A stretch of DNA of 64,000 nt. It comes from Sipunculus nudus (lineage: Eukaryota; Annelida; Sipuncula; Golfingiida; Sipunculidae). Positions 35,326-48,402 of the stretch are shown piece after piece; the stretch's first letter is position 1, and each line of letters starts with the position of its first letter. The notes beneath the pieces were generated by a model. The model saw only the letters and a program-made list of their open reading frames with translations. It was not told the DNA's origin and did not search any database. The translations under genes were made by a program, and so were the position numbers. The DNA lies in contig CM049320.1 in the NCBI GenBank assembly GCA_026874595.1, positions 15,296,488 to 15,360,487 on the forward strand, read 5' to 3'.

Positions 35326-38300
35326 ACGTCAACACTAATTTGATTTCGCTGCATCCCTGATTATCTTTGTGGTACTATTACTGTATATATGAAATTATGG
35401 CTATTGACAGGTGGTCAAACAATGAAAGTATCGCTCACGCGAAGATATAAGGGGCTCACTGTAGATCTATTCGAGTTAGGCCAAATGAAAAAGAAAAATA
35501 AAAATAAAGTGATCTACGTAGTCCTATTTATATGAGGTTTTCTTACATTTTTTTAAAATGAACACACCGTGTTCGGTATTTTTGTTACATTTGTCCTTAG
35601 ACATCATAAAGGAAAATAGAAAATGGACTATATACTTAATTTTACTTACGTACCTCATTTCAAGGTTCGCAATATCTGTTTGTATCCTCCTTGAAACTTT
35701 GCAATTTTGTACTTTTTGGTCTCGACTAAAATTTGTTTTAATATAATAAATGTCGCTGTGCAAAATCATTTTAATAAGTTTTTCTTTATTTACCGTCTTA
35801 CAAAATTAATAACTTTCAGGAGAAAAACAAAAGAAAATAAGCATAATAATACAGAAACAATCAAATATAAATTAAAGGTTATATAAAATTCACATCAAAG
35901 AGTAATTTGAATTTTTTAAGGAGACGCCGTGTCTCATTTTCTTAAGCATAACTGTACCCTCGTTTGGGGAAAAAATGCAATACAAGAAGACCTACTATGT
36001 AGAAGTATCTATCATTGCTTCATGTTTTTAACAACAAGGTCAGCTTTGACGTCACCTCCGTCAGTCATTAAAACCCGATGGACGGATGATTGATATAATA
36101 CTGGTTAGGGTTGGTCGGACCAGCGACCGACTGACTGATGAAAGCCAGTTGTCCCTGTATTGAGCGTGCTCTCAGTCAGATCAGACAGATCACATGGTTG
36201 ATACCGGAGCAGCCACGCCCGTTGATATTGCTGACGCAGCAATTTTTGTTATAATTCTGTACTTGCTGACTTGATTCAGAAGCGGCACCTATAATCCCAT
36301 TTAGCTTAAGCCTAACAACTAACGAGAAAAGTAATCGTCATTTCCACTTTCTAAACATTTATTCTGTGACAGCTCGACATTAATTTTACCTTTAGTAAAA
36401 AAGTGGGTAGACAAAATAGATTGATATTTTAATAATGCAAACGAAACTGTGTACATATATTTCTCTTGCGTTTATAAAAAAAAATAGTGCACTCTATTTT
36501 ATTAACTTTGATGAATTAAACGCTTTGCATTCCTTGGTGCCTTCCAATATCACTAAAAATAATGGTAATTTATGACTCGAAAGTCAGCACACGTGTCGCA
36601 GCTGTGTATATCTGGCCGGAGAAAACAAATTTGGAGAGAGCAAGTAATAGTCAAGTTATGCGGGCTTTAATTGTTTTATTTTCGTAACCTTTCACGAGTG
36701 GGGAAGGCGACAGCCAGTTCTTTAATGTAAGGATATAAATATTAATGTGAAACATCCTGAATTACCTTTTTTGTCAATGGTCAAAGTACTAGGATCATGA
36801 TGCGCGGTAACCTGCTGACAGTTACGAGTGCAATATAGTTGTAAAAGGTTATTTCCTTAAAAGATAAACTACTTTCTTGCAATAGTGATAATTGTAAACA
36901 TATAAGAATAAAATAAATGCAATTTCAGGTGTTTTAAATTTCAGGTGTTCCAAGACACGTACACAACGGAGCAGATCTATGTGGCGCATTGTCCTAGATA
37001 TGGGCATTGTTTGGCATTCGGTGGAGTGTTCTGGAAATTTTTTTGTAACGTCATCATCGGTAGTGTATTATAGAGAATCAATACGGTAGAATGATTGACT
37101 AAGATCAGTATTCAATTAAACAATCATATCCAAATCCTTCGTGATTTCATCAGTTGGAATACAACATCAGACTTTCCATTAAAAGGCACAGGAATAATCT
37201 TATTTAATGCCTTACATCATTACTGGGGTCGTACAGCTGTTACAAGCCAGAAGTGACAATGCAGAATTAAGAAGTATTTTTAATAACTTTGTGTATTTTG
37301 TGTCCTTATAAAAACTATTAAGTCATGATAAACGATTTATGTGTAAACTGTACGAAAATGATGTTAAGTAGGAAAAGAGCGTACTTTGGGAATTTGATGT
37401 CAGCTGTGTTGGGATGGGAACTCGTTTGTCAGACTGCGGAGACGCCATGGTTTGTGACAGCTGTCACAATTTGATGAGTGGTAGGTAAATTGCAAAGAGC
37501 GTGTTACCAATCTAAGATGCAGACAGTTTGCTCGTGCAGACATTTCACGAACTCTGCATGTAGGGGGCTCCATAGGTATTCGTACATGTTAGTGACAAGG
37601 GATTTATTTGGTAAGTGATAGGTTAATTGTGATGTAACTGAGTGTATGTGAATTTATGTCATACAAACGTTGCAAATTGCAAACGTTGAGGCGGAAAAAT
37701 AACAATCATGAACACAGTTATGCAGCTAGATACCCTGTCGTTGCAGTCATTCTTTTTTTTTTCTTTTATTACTCTCCTAAGATGTCTCAGAATATTTTCT
37801 TTATTAGTTTGTTTATTTATTATCATTTTCATCATCGACATCCCCCGGAACTTAGAATACAAACATTTACATGCATACATGAGCAACAATGTTATACCGT
37901 AAATGTAAGATTATTTCATTTAACTTTTTGAATTATCATAAATGTATCAACCCAAAGATAACAATATACGTTTCCACTTTTGCAGATGTATTTCTGACTT
38001 TTTGTGTTTTTCGGCAACATTACGTTCTAATCTTTCTAACCTGACGTTGCAGTCATTCGATTGCAGGGCACGTAATGATATATTTCGGGGGGGGGGGGGG
38101 GGGGAATCAATAAAGTGGACTTATTAAGAGGGCATGTTTCCCCTTCCCCTGTCAAATAGCTTTCTAATACCTTTTAATTTAACATATACGGCACATTAAA
38201 CGAAAAATTAACGAATTTGTAATAAAAATAAAAAAAATATACCATCGAATTCAAAAAGTGTCATTGACTGCATGATCTCTATAAGTATACATGGGAAGAT

Positions 38301-39750
38301 TTAGAATGTTTAGAGAGATTACAATGACAGTATATGTCATGTTAAACGTATCCGATTTAAAGCACATTAAAATAATAGTAAACCATCCCGGCAATATATA
38401 TAGTACAACAAGAAACGTTTCACAGCTTTTTTTTCCAAACAGAAGAAATTCTTAAGCTTATTTGACTAAACTATATATCACTTCATTACATCAGGATGTC
38501 TTTGAGACATTGTGGATAAAAGAGTTCTGGTGCTTCATTAGGTCTTAATTAAATTAAATTAAATTAGGGGAATGTAATTGAATCATCTGAAGCACGTCCA
38601 TGTTAAATTATATAAAGTTGTTCGTAGGTTGGGGAATCATCTTTGAGATATAACTTACGTTTACACAAATATACATTACGTACTCATATTTAAAATGATA
38701 AATACTAAATTTCGATTATATATAATATTACTTTCAGAGCAAGACAGATTACATAAATATGATATTTAATATGATAGTGATTTATATACAAAATAAATTT
38801 TGGAACACGTTACGGTATATATTTTATAGATATAAATCAACAACTTATTGGTCGCTTGTCAGATTTGATATAATGATACACATCAACTATGCCCCTGCAA
38901 CATTTACGTCCCGATTAGATCTCCGTGTGGACGGACTTCATGTTAAGAACGACCTCTCAAGGTTAAGCTTGAGGATCGCTTTATCAGACGCCTGTCACAG
39001 CTGATACGTATCGATTCCACTGAGTCAACTCAACATGCTTCTTGTATATCAATTTATGACACATAATACATTTCACGTTCTGTCTAGCCCTCAGTAACCA
39101 CCCCGACAAGGTCGATTGTACTATATTTTATAACGCTGACAAACGAGGTTGTAGGGAGGTTATGTCATCCCCCATGTCGGTTGATTTATTTACCTCCTGC
39201 AAAATATGACCTGAATTTTCGCGATCCATCGTCACTCTCAGTTTGTCTGCTTGTTTTCCTTTCCCCAGTATATATCCGTACAAACGATATCTGAAACAAT
39301 TATGAAGGGACCTGTATATGTTAATGTAGATATAAGTGAGAAATAAACGTATTATTTTTAGATTGGTGCGTATGTAAACGCTAATGCAATTATATTTTAT
39401 ACTTGTTTGTCACAATCAAAATTAGTCGAAAAGAAATCTTTAAAAATCTCATACCAGGAACTTAGTTGAACTTTACGGAGTTATCAACCTTCAGACAAGA
39501 TGGAGTTATTGTTCTATTCATACAGGCCATGCTGTCGATGTAGACCTATGCAGAAATATTGAGCGTGAGAGTAAGGGAAAACAATGTGAGACATTTTATA
39601 ATAGAGTTGACCCATGAAGGTCGACCTGTTTGACCATGTTAACATGACAAAATTTCCTATTACCCCGGGGTTATGTCCTTTTCTATACAATTTCCATTCG
39701 GTAGTACATCAATATTCTCAGCTTGTGTGGTTTGTATTAGGATAAGTAAG
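35326..39750. other. Unique AT-rich sequence with one weak two-exon candidate
   Basis: No repeat family recognised apart from a G run at about 38088-38104. A possible small two-exon frame at 37517-38044 is listed separately. Confidence 0.5.
37517..38044 (+). CDS. Candidate two-exon small gene (unproven)
   Basis: An ATG at 37517 opens 31 codons plus one base up to a strong donor (TTTG, then GTAAGTG at 37611). A strong acceptor (CCACTTTTGCAG) ends at 37985. The joined frame would continue 37986-38044 to a TGA, giving about 50 residues with a hydrophobic C-terminal half. The splice sites are good, but the exons are short, no motif is recognisable, and such pairs occur by chance in AT-rich DNA. 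Confidence 0.15.
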
Positions 39751-40302
39751 GCTTTAGGGACTACTTTTATTCTTGTGAACTATTATATCACTACTTGGTG
39801 AATACATCATATCTTGAAGTAACGTGTGCCATGTTGTTTTTCATTTCTCATGTTTTTCATCATTCAAGGAGAAAACCTTATGACTGCAGAGTTAAATGTA
39901 GAATAAGTTAACAGATCCGCAAAACGAAGGTAAAATACAGATTATTCCCTAACGTTAAAACAATCCTGCATTTTTCAGTATATTTATCATTATTCTCAAT
40001 TTCTCAGTCTGACCACTTTTGACGATAAAAAATTTATTGTACATATATTTCTTTCATAAACCAGACCCCCCCCCCCCCCAATTTGCTTATATGCAGACTA
40101 AGATAACATAAGTCTTTATGATGTCAAAAGAAGGCCGTCGCTGTTTGAATTTCCATGTCTTAATGTCAGGGTTTAAAGCAACAGAACTGAAGATAACACT
40201 TTGACGTTGTGACATCTGTTCTTCTTCATAAGATATTCCATGCCTTCTAAGTGATACAGGAGGACATTAAAACAGCTAACTAACATACCTGTTCTGCAGA
40301 CG

Positions 40303-40646
40303 TTATGTGATTTCTGGCTTAGTCTGTTTACATTTTAATGAACTGTAGGATATTACTGTAAAAAACGTGTTTATAATACCTCTGGTACAGATGTGAGAGC
40401 TTGTTTATCTACAGGCTGTGAGTAAACACGTTTATTGCGCCAATGTTGACAAACAAACGAAAAATACATGATACCTTGGGTATTTGGTGGTATTTAGGAA
40501 AAACTTTAAATGTCACCAGTTGGGAAACCCGATTTGCAAAACACTGGTTTAACTGATTTGCGTCCCCAAAATTTCTCGATAAATTTGTTTGAATTATATT
40601 GGCGACCCAACGTTAAAATAAACATATAAACAGTGTGTGTGCAATG
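40303..40646 (-). repeat. Dispersed repeat A, copy 3 (inside duplication unit 1)
   Basis: Inverted relative to copies 1 and 2. Shares TTATGTGATTTCxGGCTTA, ATGTTGACAAACAAAC and TTGCAAAACACTGG-type phrases with the copy at 54347-54684. Confidence 0.6.
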
Positions 40647-41742
40647 GTATAGGAGTTTTCTAGTCTATTTTTATAAAGTTTCAAGGAGATTAACTTCATT
40701 TAATAGACGTCAGACATCGAAATACAGTTAACTGTACTTGGTTCATAACTGTACTTGGTTCAAAAATTAAACAACCGTGTCTCAGAAATGTCCGCTACGT
40801 GCATGAAGGTTTGAACTTTCCACAAATCCGGTTTGACTGAAAGACTGTTGATTTTTATGTAATCAGAAATAATGTTTATGAGAAGTTTCTTCAAACTTGT
40901 GAAAGCAGGTTTTCGGTATCCTAGATGACCTTTGAGAGACCATCTCTCATTTAATACAAAACTTCTTAGCATTGCAAAAAAGGTATAGCAAAACGACAAA
41001 ACCCTATCAAAGACTTTGAAACACAATCGGAGCGAAATACGGAAATTAGATCGACAGAGTTGTGTGTGAAAATAGAACATTTTTTTGAGAAACTGCAATA
41101 AAAAATAAATTGCAATGAAAGAAGATCTCCTGTAGCTCCAGTTTCACTGTACCATTATATCAAACTATTCTGGTAACTACCAATGATTCAGAAAGTTCTG
41201 AGATCCGTGCGTATGGTCGCACTATACTAACAATTATCTGGTGAGAGTGTCTAGCCTATTGAGTAGTGTATTCACTTCTAATGGCTATCGAGTATCGAGT
41301 ATTTAAATCCATCTCGTTATTATAATGCATCTCGTTATAGCATCATTCCTACGTGGCCATATATCGATTTTCTAATTTTTAATATTAGGAAACCGTACTT
41401 CGCCGACAGATACATTTGTCTGACACAGGTTACAGAGCGTTGGTTACGAATAGTTGGTTCTCTCTGCTAGCTGGTAGTAGCATTAAGTGAAGGCATACAA
41501 CTTGAATGTGAAGGCTTTTATAGACACTATACTTTCCTTCACGAGTACTACATCGTGTGTTTGTAGGATATTACCGTGTACCTTGATTGGTTTACAATTC
41601 CTATGATATGAAACTTCCCTTAAAAAATACAGAGCATTCGCACCGATAAACCTTCAATGAAGCACTTGGTAAATTTACTCGATGTACCTGGTAAATAGGT
41701 GTTCTAAAGGCATCGTCTTAATTATATCAATGTAGAGACGGA

Positions 41743-41750
41743 TATATAAA
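41743..41750 (+). promoter_or_regulatory. TATA-like box upstream of the unit 1 reading frame
   Basis: TATATAAA lies 48 bases before the ATG at 41798. The same box is kept in unit 2 at 44111-44118. In AT-rich DNA this may be chance. Confidence 0.25.
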
Positions 41751-41797
41751 ACGGTGATTCTGAAATTCGAAAGTGAGTATTGTGGTCTACTATAAAA

Positions 41798-42048
41798 ATG
41801 GCCTGTCGTGCAACAAGATCAGTGTCAGACCAGTTTGCATTTCAAAGAATTGTCGACAAAAACCGAAGGGCTAGATCGGCGTCGAGATTGTTTGGACAGA
41901 AAAAAAGACAAACGTTGGATATAGCGATCATCTCGCTGACCTGTTTTCGGTTATGAAATCTAGTAATAAAGCGGACTTGGAGTTTTGCACTTGTAATATA
42001 AATGAGCTTGAGGTCATTTGCACGAAACATAAGAGATCACCTTACTGA
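41798..42048 (+). pseudogene. Small frameshifted reading frame in duplication unit 1
   Basis: An ATG in good context (A at -3, G at +4) opens a basic, Arg/Ser-rich frame that stops after 52 codons at 41954-41956. The break falls after a run of seven A (about 41900-41906). Past that run a different frame stays open for about 50 codons to a TGA at 42046-42048, with three Cys and several Lys near the end. The join needs a run shorter by two bases, so the original product would have been about 82 residues. The family is not recognised. It could be a real pseudogene, an assembly error in a homopolymer, or coincidence. Confidence 0.3.
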
Positions 42049-42666
42049 CCGACGCCAATTTCCGATTTATAGGTTCCGATGCTTTTTTTTATTTGCAAAC
42101 GGCGGCGTTATATGTGCTTTAGGGACTACTTTTATTCTTGTGAACTATAATATCACTACTTGGTGAATACATCATATTTTGAAGTAACGTGTGCCATGTT
42201 GTTTTTCATTTCTCATGTTTTTCATTATTCAAGGAGAAAACCTTATGACTGCAGAGTTAAATGTAGAATAAGTTAACAGATCCGCAAAACGAAGGTAAAA
42301 TACAGATTATTCCCTAACGTTAAAACAATCCTGCATTTTTCAGTATATTTATCATAATACTCAATTTCTCATTCTGACCACTTTTGACGATAAAAAATTT
42401 ATTGTACATATATTTCTTTCATAAACCAGACCCCCCCCCCCCCCCCAATTTGCTTATATGCAGACTAAGACAACATAAGTCTTTATGATGTCAAAAGAAG
42501 GCCGTCGCTGTTTGAATTTCCATGTCTTAATGTCAGGGTTTAAAGCAACAGAACTGAAGATAACACTTTGACGTTGTGACATCTGTTCTTCTTCATAAGA
42601 TATTCCATGCCTTCTAAGTGATACAGGAGGTCATTAAAACAGCTAACTAACATACCTGTTCTGCAG

Positions 42667-43011
42667 ACGTTATGTGATTTCTGGCTTAGTCTGTTTACAT
42701 TTTAATGAACTGTAGGTTATTACTGTAAAAAACGTGTTTATAATACCTCTGGTACAGATGTGAGAGCTTGTTTATCTACAGGCTGTGAGTAAACACGTTT
42801 ATTGCGCCAATGTTGACAAACAAACGAAAAATACATGATACCTTGGGTATTTGGTGGTATTTAGGAAAAACTTTAAATGTCACCAGTTGGGAAACCCGAT
42901 TTGCAAAACACTGGTTTAACTGATTTGCGTCCCCAAAATTTCTCGATAAATTTGTTTGAATTATATTGGCGACCCAACGTTAAAATAAACATATAAACAG
43001 TGTGTGTGCAA
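42667..43011 (-). repeat. Dispersed repeat A, copy 4 (inside duplication unit 2)
   Basis: Duplicate of copy 3 carried along with the unit. Confidence 0.6.
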
Positions 43012-44165
43012 TGGGATAGGAGTTTTCTGGTCTACTTTTATAAAGTTTCAAGGAGATTAACTTCATTTAATAGACGTCAGACATCGAAATACAGTTAACT
43101 GTACTTGGTTCATAACTGTACTTGGTTCATAAATTAAACAACCATGTCTCAGAAATGTCCGCTACGTGCATGAAGGTTTGAACTTTCCACAAATCCGGTT
43201 TGACTGAAAGACTGTTGATTTTTATGTAATCAGAAATAATGTTTATGAGAAGTTTCTTCAAACTTGTGAAAGCAGGTTTTCGGTATCCTAGATGACCTTT
43301 GAGAGACCATCTATCATTTAATACAAAACTTCTTAGCATTGCAAAAAAAGGTATAGCAAAACGACAAAACCCTATCAAACACTTTGAAACACAATCAGAG
43401 CGAAATACGGAAATTAGATCGACAGAATTGTGTGTGGAAATAGGACATTTTTTTGAGAAACTGCAATAAAAAATAAATTGCAATAAAAAAAGATCTCCTG
43501 TAGCTCCAGTTTCACTGTACCATTATATCAAACTATTCTGGTAACCACCAATGATTCAGAAAGTTCTGAGATCCGTGCGTATGGTCGCACTATATTAACA
43601 ATTATCTGGTGAGAGTGTCTAGCCTATTGAGTAGTGTATTCACTTCTAATGGCTATCGAGTATCGAGTATTTAAATCCATCTCGTTATTATAATGCATCT
43701 CGTTATAGCATCATTCCTACGTGGCCATATATCGATTTTCTAATTTTTAATATTAGGAAACCGTACTTCGCCGACAGATACATTTGTCTGACACAGGTTA
43801 CAGAGCGTTGGTTACGAATAGTCGGTTCTCTCTGCTAGCTGGTAGTAGCATTAAGTGAAGGCATACAACTTGAATGTGAAGGCTTTTATAGACACTATAC
43901 TTTCCTTCACGAGTCCTACATCGTGTGTTTGTAGGATATTACCGTGTACCTTGATTGGTTTACAATTCCTATGATATGAAACTTCCCTTAAAAAATACAG
44001 AGTATTCGCACCGATAAACCTTCAATGAAGCACTTGGTAAATTTACTCGATGTACCTGGTAAATAGGTGATCTAAAGGCATCGTCTTAATTATATCAATG
44101 TAGAGACGGATATATAAAACGGTGATTCTGAAATTCGAAAGTGAGTATTGTGGTCTACTATAAAA

Positions 44166-44415
44166 ATGGCCTGTCGTGCAACATGATCAGTGTCAGACCA
44201 GTTTGCATTTCAAAGAATTGTCGACAAAAACCGAAGGGCTAGATCGGCGTCGAGATTGTTTGGACAGAAAAAAGACAAACGTTGGATATAGCGATCATCT
44301 CGCTGACCTGTTTTCGGTTATGAAATCTAGTAATAAAGCGGACTTGGAGTTTTGCACTTGTAATATAAATGAGCTTGAGGTCATTTGCACGAAACATAAG
44401 AGATCACCTTACTGA
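44166..44415 (+). pseudogene. Second copy of the small reading frame, doubly broken
   Basis: Homologous to 41798-42048. Codon 7 is TGA here (AGA in unit 1) and the A run has six bases instead of seven, so neither the first nor the second half joins in frame. Both duplicates are thus disrupted by different events, which argues against a maintained coding function unless the homopolymer lengths are assembly errors. Confidence 0.35.
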
Positions 44416-44484
44416 CCGACGCCAATTTCCGATTTATAGGTTCCGATGCTGTTTTTTATTTGCAAACGGCGGCGTTATATGTGC

Positions 44485-47400
44485 CCGGCTTATATGTAGC
44501 CCAAACATGTCAGGTTATCGTGACTGTGTCAAAGTTTTTTAAGAAGTTGCGCCCAGGTATTTATATTTTTTTCTGTGTAGAGACAACATTCGTTAATTCC
44601 CCCACCGCTGCATTCTATGGCGAGCATTTTCTTCTTCATAAACGACCTACAATAACGCCCATTGTTCTTGAATGCTGACTTTGGAAAGAAAGCCCCGTGT
44701 AAAATGATTAAGTCTCATCGGCTCTAGTTACAAGACATACTGTTAGGTTGGTTCGTGATAGCCAATATCATACAGCTTAAACTACAATGTCGGGTCTTTG
44801 TTTTGTGGAATATTATAATATAATATGCGTGAAAATTCTTCAATCAAACAGGATCGCGCTCAAACACTCCAAATCGGTATCGGCTACTTTTTCAAATTAA
44901 TAAAAAATCTAAAAAACAACCTGATATAAAAGTACCTCCACTGGGCGTTATATATAATCAGGTGGTTTATTGCCGTCTTTGGCGAATATCTGACATCTGA
45001 ATATGTGACATTCAGGTGTTATAAGACCATCCCATCGCGGGAGACCCGGGGTCTTTTGATAAAACGACGGAAGATTCTATTTTATAGAATCGATATGTGC
45101 CGTGGACAGTTGGATTCCTTTTTATGTAGTTTTTGCTATGGGTCAATATAAATTTCCCGAAATCCGTTCATATGGAGGGGAAGCATTTCACATATATTGT
45201 TTTATTATCAATAAAGTCTTGTTTCTGCTGTACTCTACCTCATCATTATATCAAAAACCACTACTGATGCGACGGGGCAATTACGTCAACAAACGACTTC
45301 CCAGCATCCCTTGCGCCAAATCATGTAACACTCCACAGCTGTCCTTTGACTTTATATGTCCACTTATGCACTCGTGCAATAAACATACTCGGAAAGATAA
45401 CACGGCTTTATTATGAATATAAACTTGTAAATTTACATACAGTGTAAACTATCATATTTCGCCCCCTCATTCTCATAAAGCTTGTTTATGTTTGCTTAAT
45501 ATAGAACTGGATGTCAGAGATTCATTATAAATATTCACAACATCTTTCTATTGCACTACGTCGGGTAAGTAAGTTCTGCATTCCCTCTAAAATGTCTGCG
45601 AACTTGCCAACGTACATCAGATTTTTCATGTTATATTGGAATTACAAGCTCAACATTCAACGACATTGAATCCTACTTTTTGTATTGGGGAATGGAATAT
45701 ATAGTATGATATACATTATATTATAGAATTACAGAAAACTGCTGTGATATAGGTTGTTTTCTTAACACAGGCTTGTGTAAAATAACAGTATAAATACAGA
45801 TTAGATGATACACATTGAACGACTCCGGAATAAAGCATCAACGGGCAAATTCAATCTGGCCTACAGAAGGAGACCTGAAAAGGTCAATATTTAATAGCAT
45901 ATGCGCATGAATAACAATTAAAATCTTGATCTCTTCTTAATCTTGTCATGGCAGATTGAAAATTGCTGACATTTTAGCTTTGATAAAATATCACAAATAC
46001 TAATACACATATTAGTTTCTTTAGAGTTTTTTATATTTGAAATCGTCGATAATATCATTAACTTCAGAAAGTGTAGTATATTATTTATATAAGTCCACAC
46101 AGACCGTTGTAAAGTAGTTACTCTACGTACTTAAGGTACTAAGCAACAGTGCCTTGACAGTAAAATCAGGCAAATGTATTTCTGAGTTTCGTATTTGTAC
46201 CTCCTCCGTATTAGATGTATATACGCTTATGATTCATAATAAATTAATTAAATTAACAGCCAGAAAGTTGTACATATAAAAGATTTATCTTAACCAAAGC
46301 TTTGCTAGGGCGATTTGTAACAAGTGGCCGTTCATCTTCCGTATATATGCAACCACCCACCTTTGGCAAGATAATTCTCCGTTGTCAGCATTGCTATGTT
46401 TACCAAAAGCTTATAATTATAAAGGCTCATACATCCGAAGCAGAGGTGTTATGAGAATCACCCTGCATTCATTATTATATAGACAGACTTGCAGAATATA
46501 AGCCAAGAATCACATTAGGTCTGTTTAAATGGTAGGGGTATGGCTGGTTTTTTATAGCAATTCTACTTGAATTATCCTTTTCGTCGTACATAAGAAACAT
46601 AAGTTTCTCAGTATTGTCTTATTCGCTTTCAGGAGACTTTATTACAAATGCTAATTACACATCAATATCTTTTGTGTATTCATTACGGCGGATTAAGCAT
46701 TTTAAGATTATATGTGACATACCTATATGATAGAGCAACTAATAGCATAAATATGATATCTCTCTCTCTCTCTCTCTCTCCCTCTCTCAGACATGCTAAT
46801 ATAGGACCGGGAAACGTTTCTTCCAGGGGACCACATGGAACGCAAGGTCCCTAGAGGGCCACATCGATTGAAATCGATTGAAATTTACTAAAAAATGTTA
46901 TTGTTACTCAAAAACACAAGTATTATTCCAATATCTTTTTTTTTATTTGGTACACACACAAAATACAGATAAGAATGAATTTATTGTGCGTTGATTCATA
47001 AATTATACCAAACACTTTAAATGAAATATACCAATCCTGTACAGAGTTATTAGGATCAGAATTTAGCATTCATGCAGTTAAACCCAAAGCATTGTGCTAA
47101 TGTCAGTTTGTTAAACACTACACGTTATTGTTAATAATCACACATGTGCAATTCTGTTAAAAATATAAGTTAATAAATCAAAGTGTACCCTCAATATTCT
47201 GACAAACTTTTTCCAATTGCCTTATTTCTCTGTAACAAGAGATTCACATAAATGCTTCAAAATATTGATAATTAGTTTATTATTTGATTACAGCCGGAGA
47301 TCAGTTGAGGATGCTTCAATATTAAAGTAAAACGGAATCCTAATCAAGTTGATCTTACTCGTTGAGAAGATAAGAAGAGGAGCAGGGAAATGATCATCAA

Positions 47401-48349
47401 TGCTGACGTGAGAAACTGCACGAGCATCAACATCATCGGGTTGTTTTTTAAATCATAATGTTCCTCCAATGAGGCGCTTTACTGGAAGTAAATCATACGA
47501 ATTATCAACAATGAGGTCTCAATGGATTTTGGCTCATTTGATGACTTCATGTTTTGTCGTTCTAATCCCAGTGGTAGAAATGTGTCTTGATAACTTTATA
47601 ATGAAGTAATACAAGATACATGAACTGAACATTTACGTCTCTGAGTGCTGATTACTAGAGTACTTTGTTTAAATTACGATTATTATTATTTTTGGATTTT
47701 CAAATTATACAAATTATAAGTACAAAGAACCATTCAAATCAATTCCAATCAAGGTCGGATAACCTGGAGTGTGACTGATACAATGTTAATGGTAAGACCC
47801 GAGTAACCATATGTTAAAGTGTAAAATCCATTTTAATTTATTGTCACAAAAGGCAACTGTCAAAATTAGATTGGCTAATAATCCATCGCTCGCTCATTGT
47901 TCAATCCTTTGACAGTAGCTCAGGGGACACAGGCTGCTTCTTTAAACTTTATACTTTAAACTATTTGGCCATGATTGACCAACACACTTAGTAATAAGAA
48001 TCATCGTTATACTCGCAAAGTATTGTTCCATCTAACCATACCTGCTGGGGCGTCAATATAATGGAGATGGAGTAAATACCCTCCCCCCCCCCATTTTTTT
48101 AAAATGTGTGTGTGGTTAGGGAGGATTAAAATGTAATTCCCTTAGCTGCTCATAAAATAAGATTCATGATTTTAAATGAGATCAATGAATAATTAGAATG
48201 ATGGACTTTGGTTTCATTTATGTAATTAGGACCAGATGGGCTCTTAATTAGTTGTGCGCATATAGAGATATATAATAATAGCTATGCTGGTTCATGGTAT
48301 AGAGAAATGGAACAATAAAACACAGAAAATTCGGTTCACTGCCGATGGG
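44485..48349. other. Unique AT-rich sequence
   Basis: A CT microsatellite lies at about 46759-46788. The 104-codon open frame at 45102-45416 has no recognisable domain and no splice context. Confidence 0.5.
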
Positions 48350-48402
48350 AATCAAATCCGGTCGTCTACACTGAGCTACGACAGATCCCCGACCCGTCCG
48401 TG
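48350..48402 (-). repeat. Degenerate tRNA-like SINE remnant
   Basis: On the minus strand GTCGTAGCTCAGTGTAG (A-box-like) is followed closely by GGATTTGATTCCC (B-box-like). The anticodon arm is missing between them, so it is not a tRNA gene. Confidence 0.35.

Larger units (their letters stand above)
39751..42115 (+). repeat. Tandem duplication, unit 1 (about 2.37 kb)
   Basis: Begins GCTTTAGGGACTACTTTTA and is followed head-to-tail by a near-identical second unit. Only scattered substitutions and one-base indels in homopolymers distinguish them. The unit contains an inverted copy of dispersed repeat A, a C run, and a small disrupted reading frame near its right end. The two units share GC at the junction, so the duplication could have used two bases of microhomology. 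Confidence 0.95.
42116..44484 (+). repeat. Tandem duplication, unit 2
   Basis: Second copy of the 2.37-kb unit, collinear throughout and ending at GGCGTTATATGTGC, after which unique sequence begins. Minus-strand frames at 40760-41098 and 43127-43483 correspond to each other; they share the C-terminal part but differ upstream because of a one-base indel in an A run, and show no recognisable domain. Confidence 0.95.

Noticed and set aside
40760-41098. 112-codon minus-strand frame, paralogous to 43127-43483
   Set aside because: Shared openness is expected between near-identical duplicates; the upstream parts are in different frames because of an indel, and no domain is visible.
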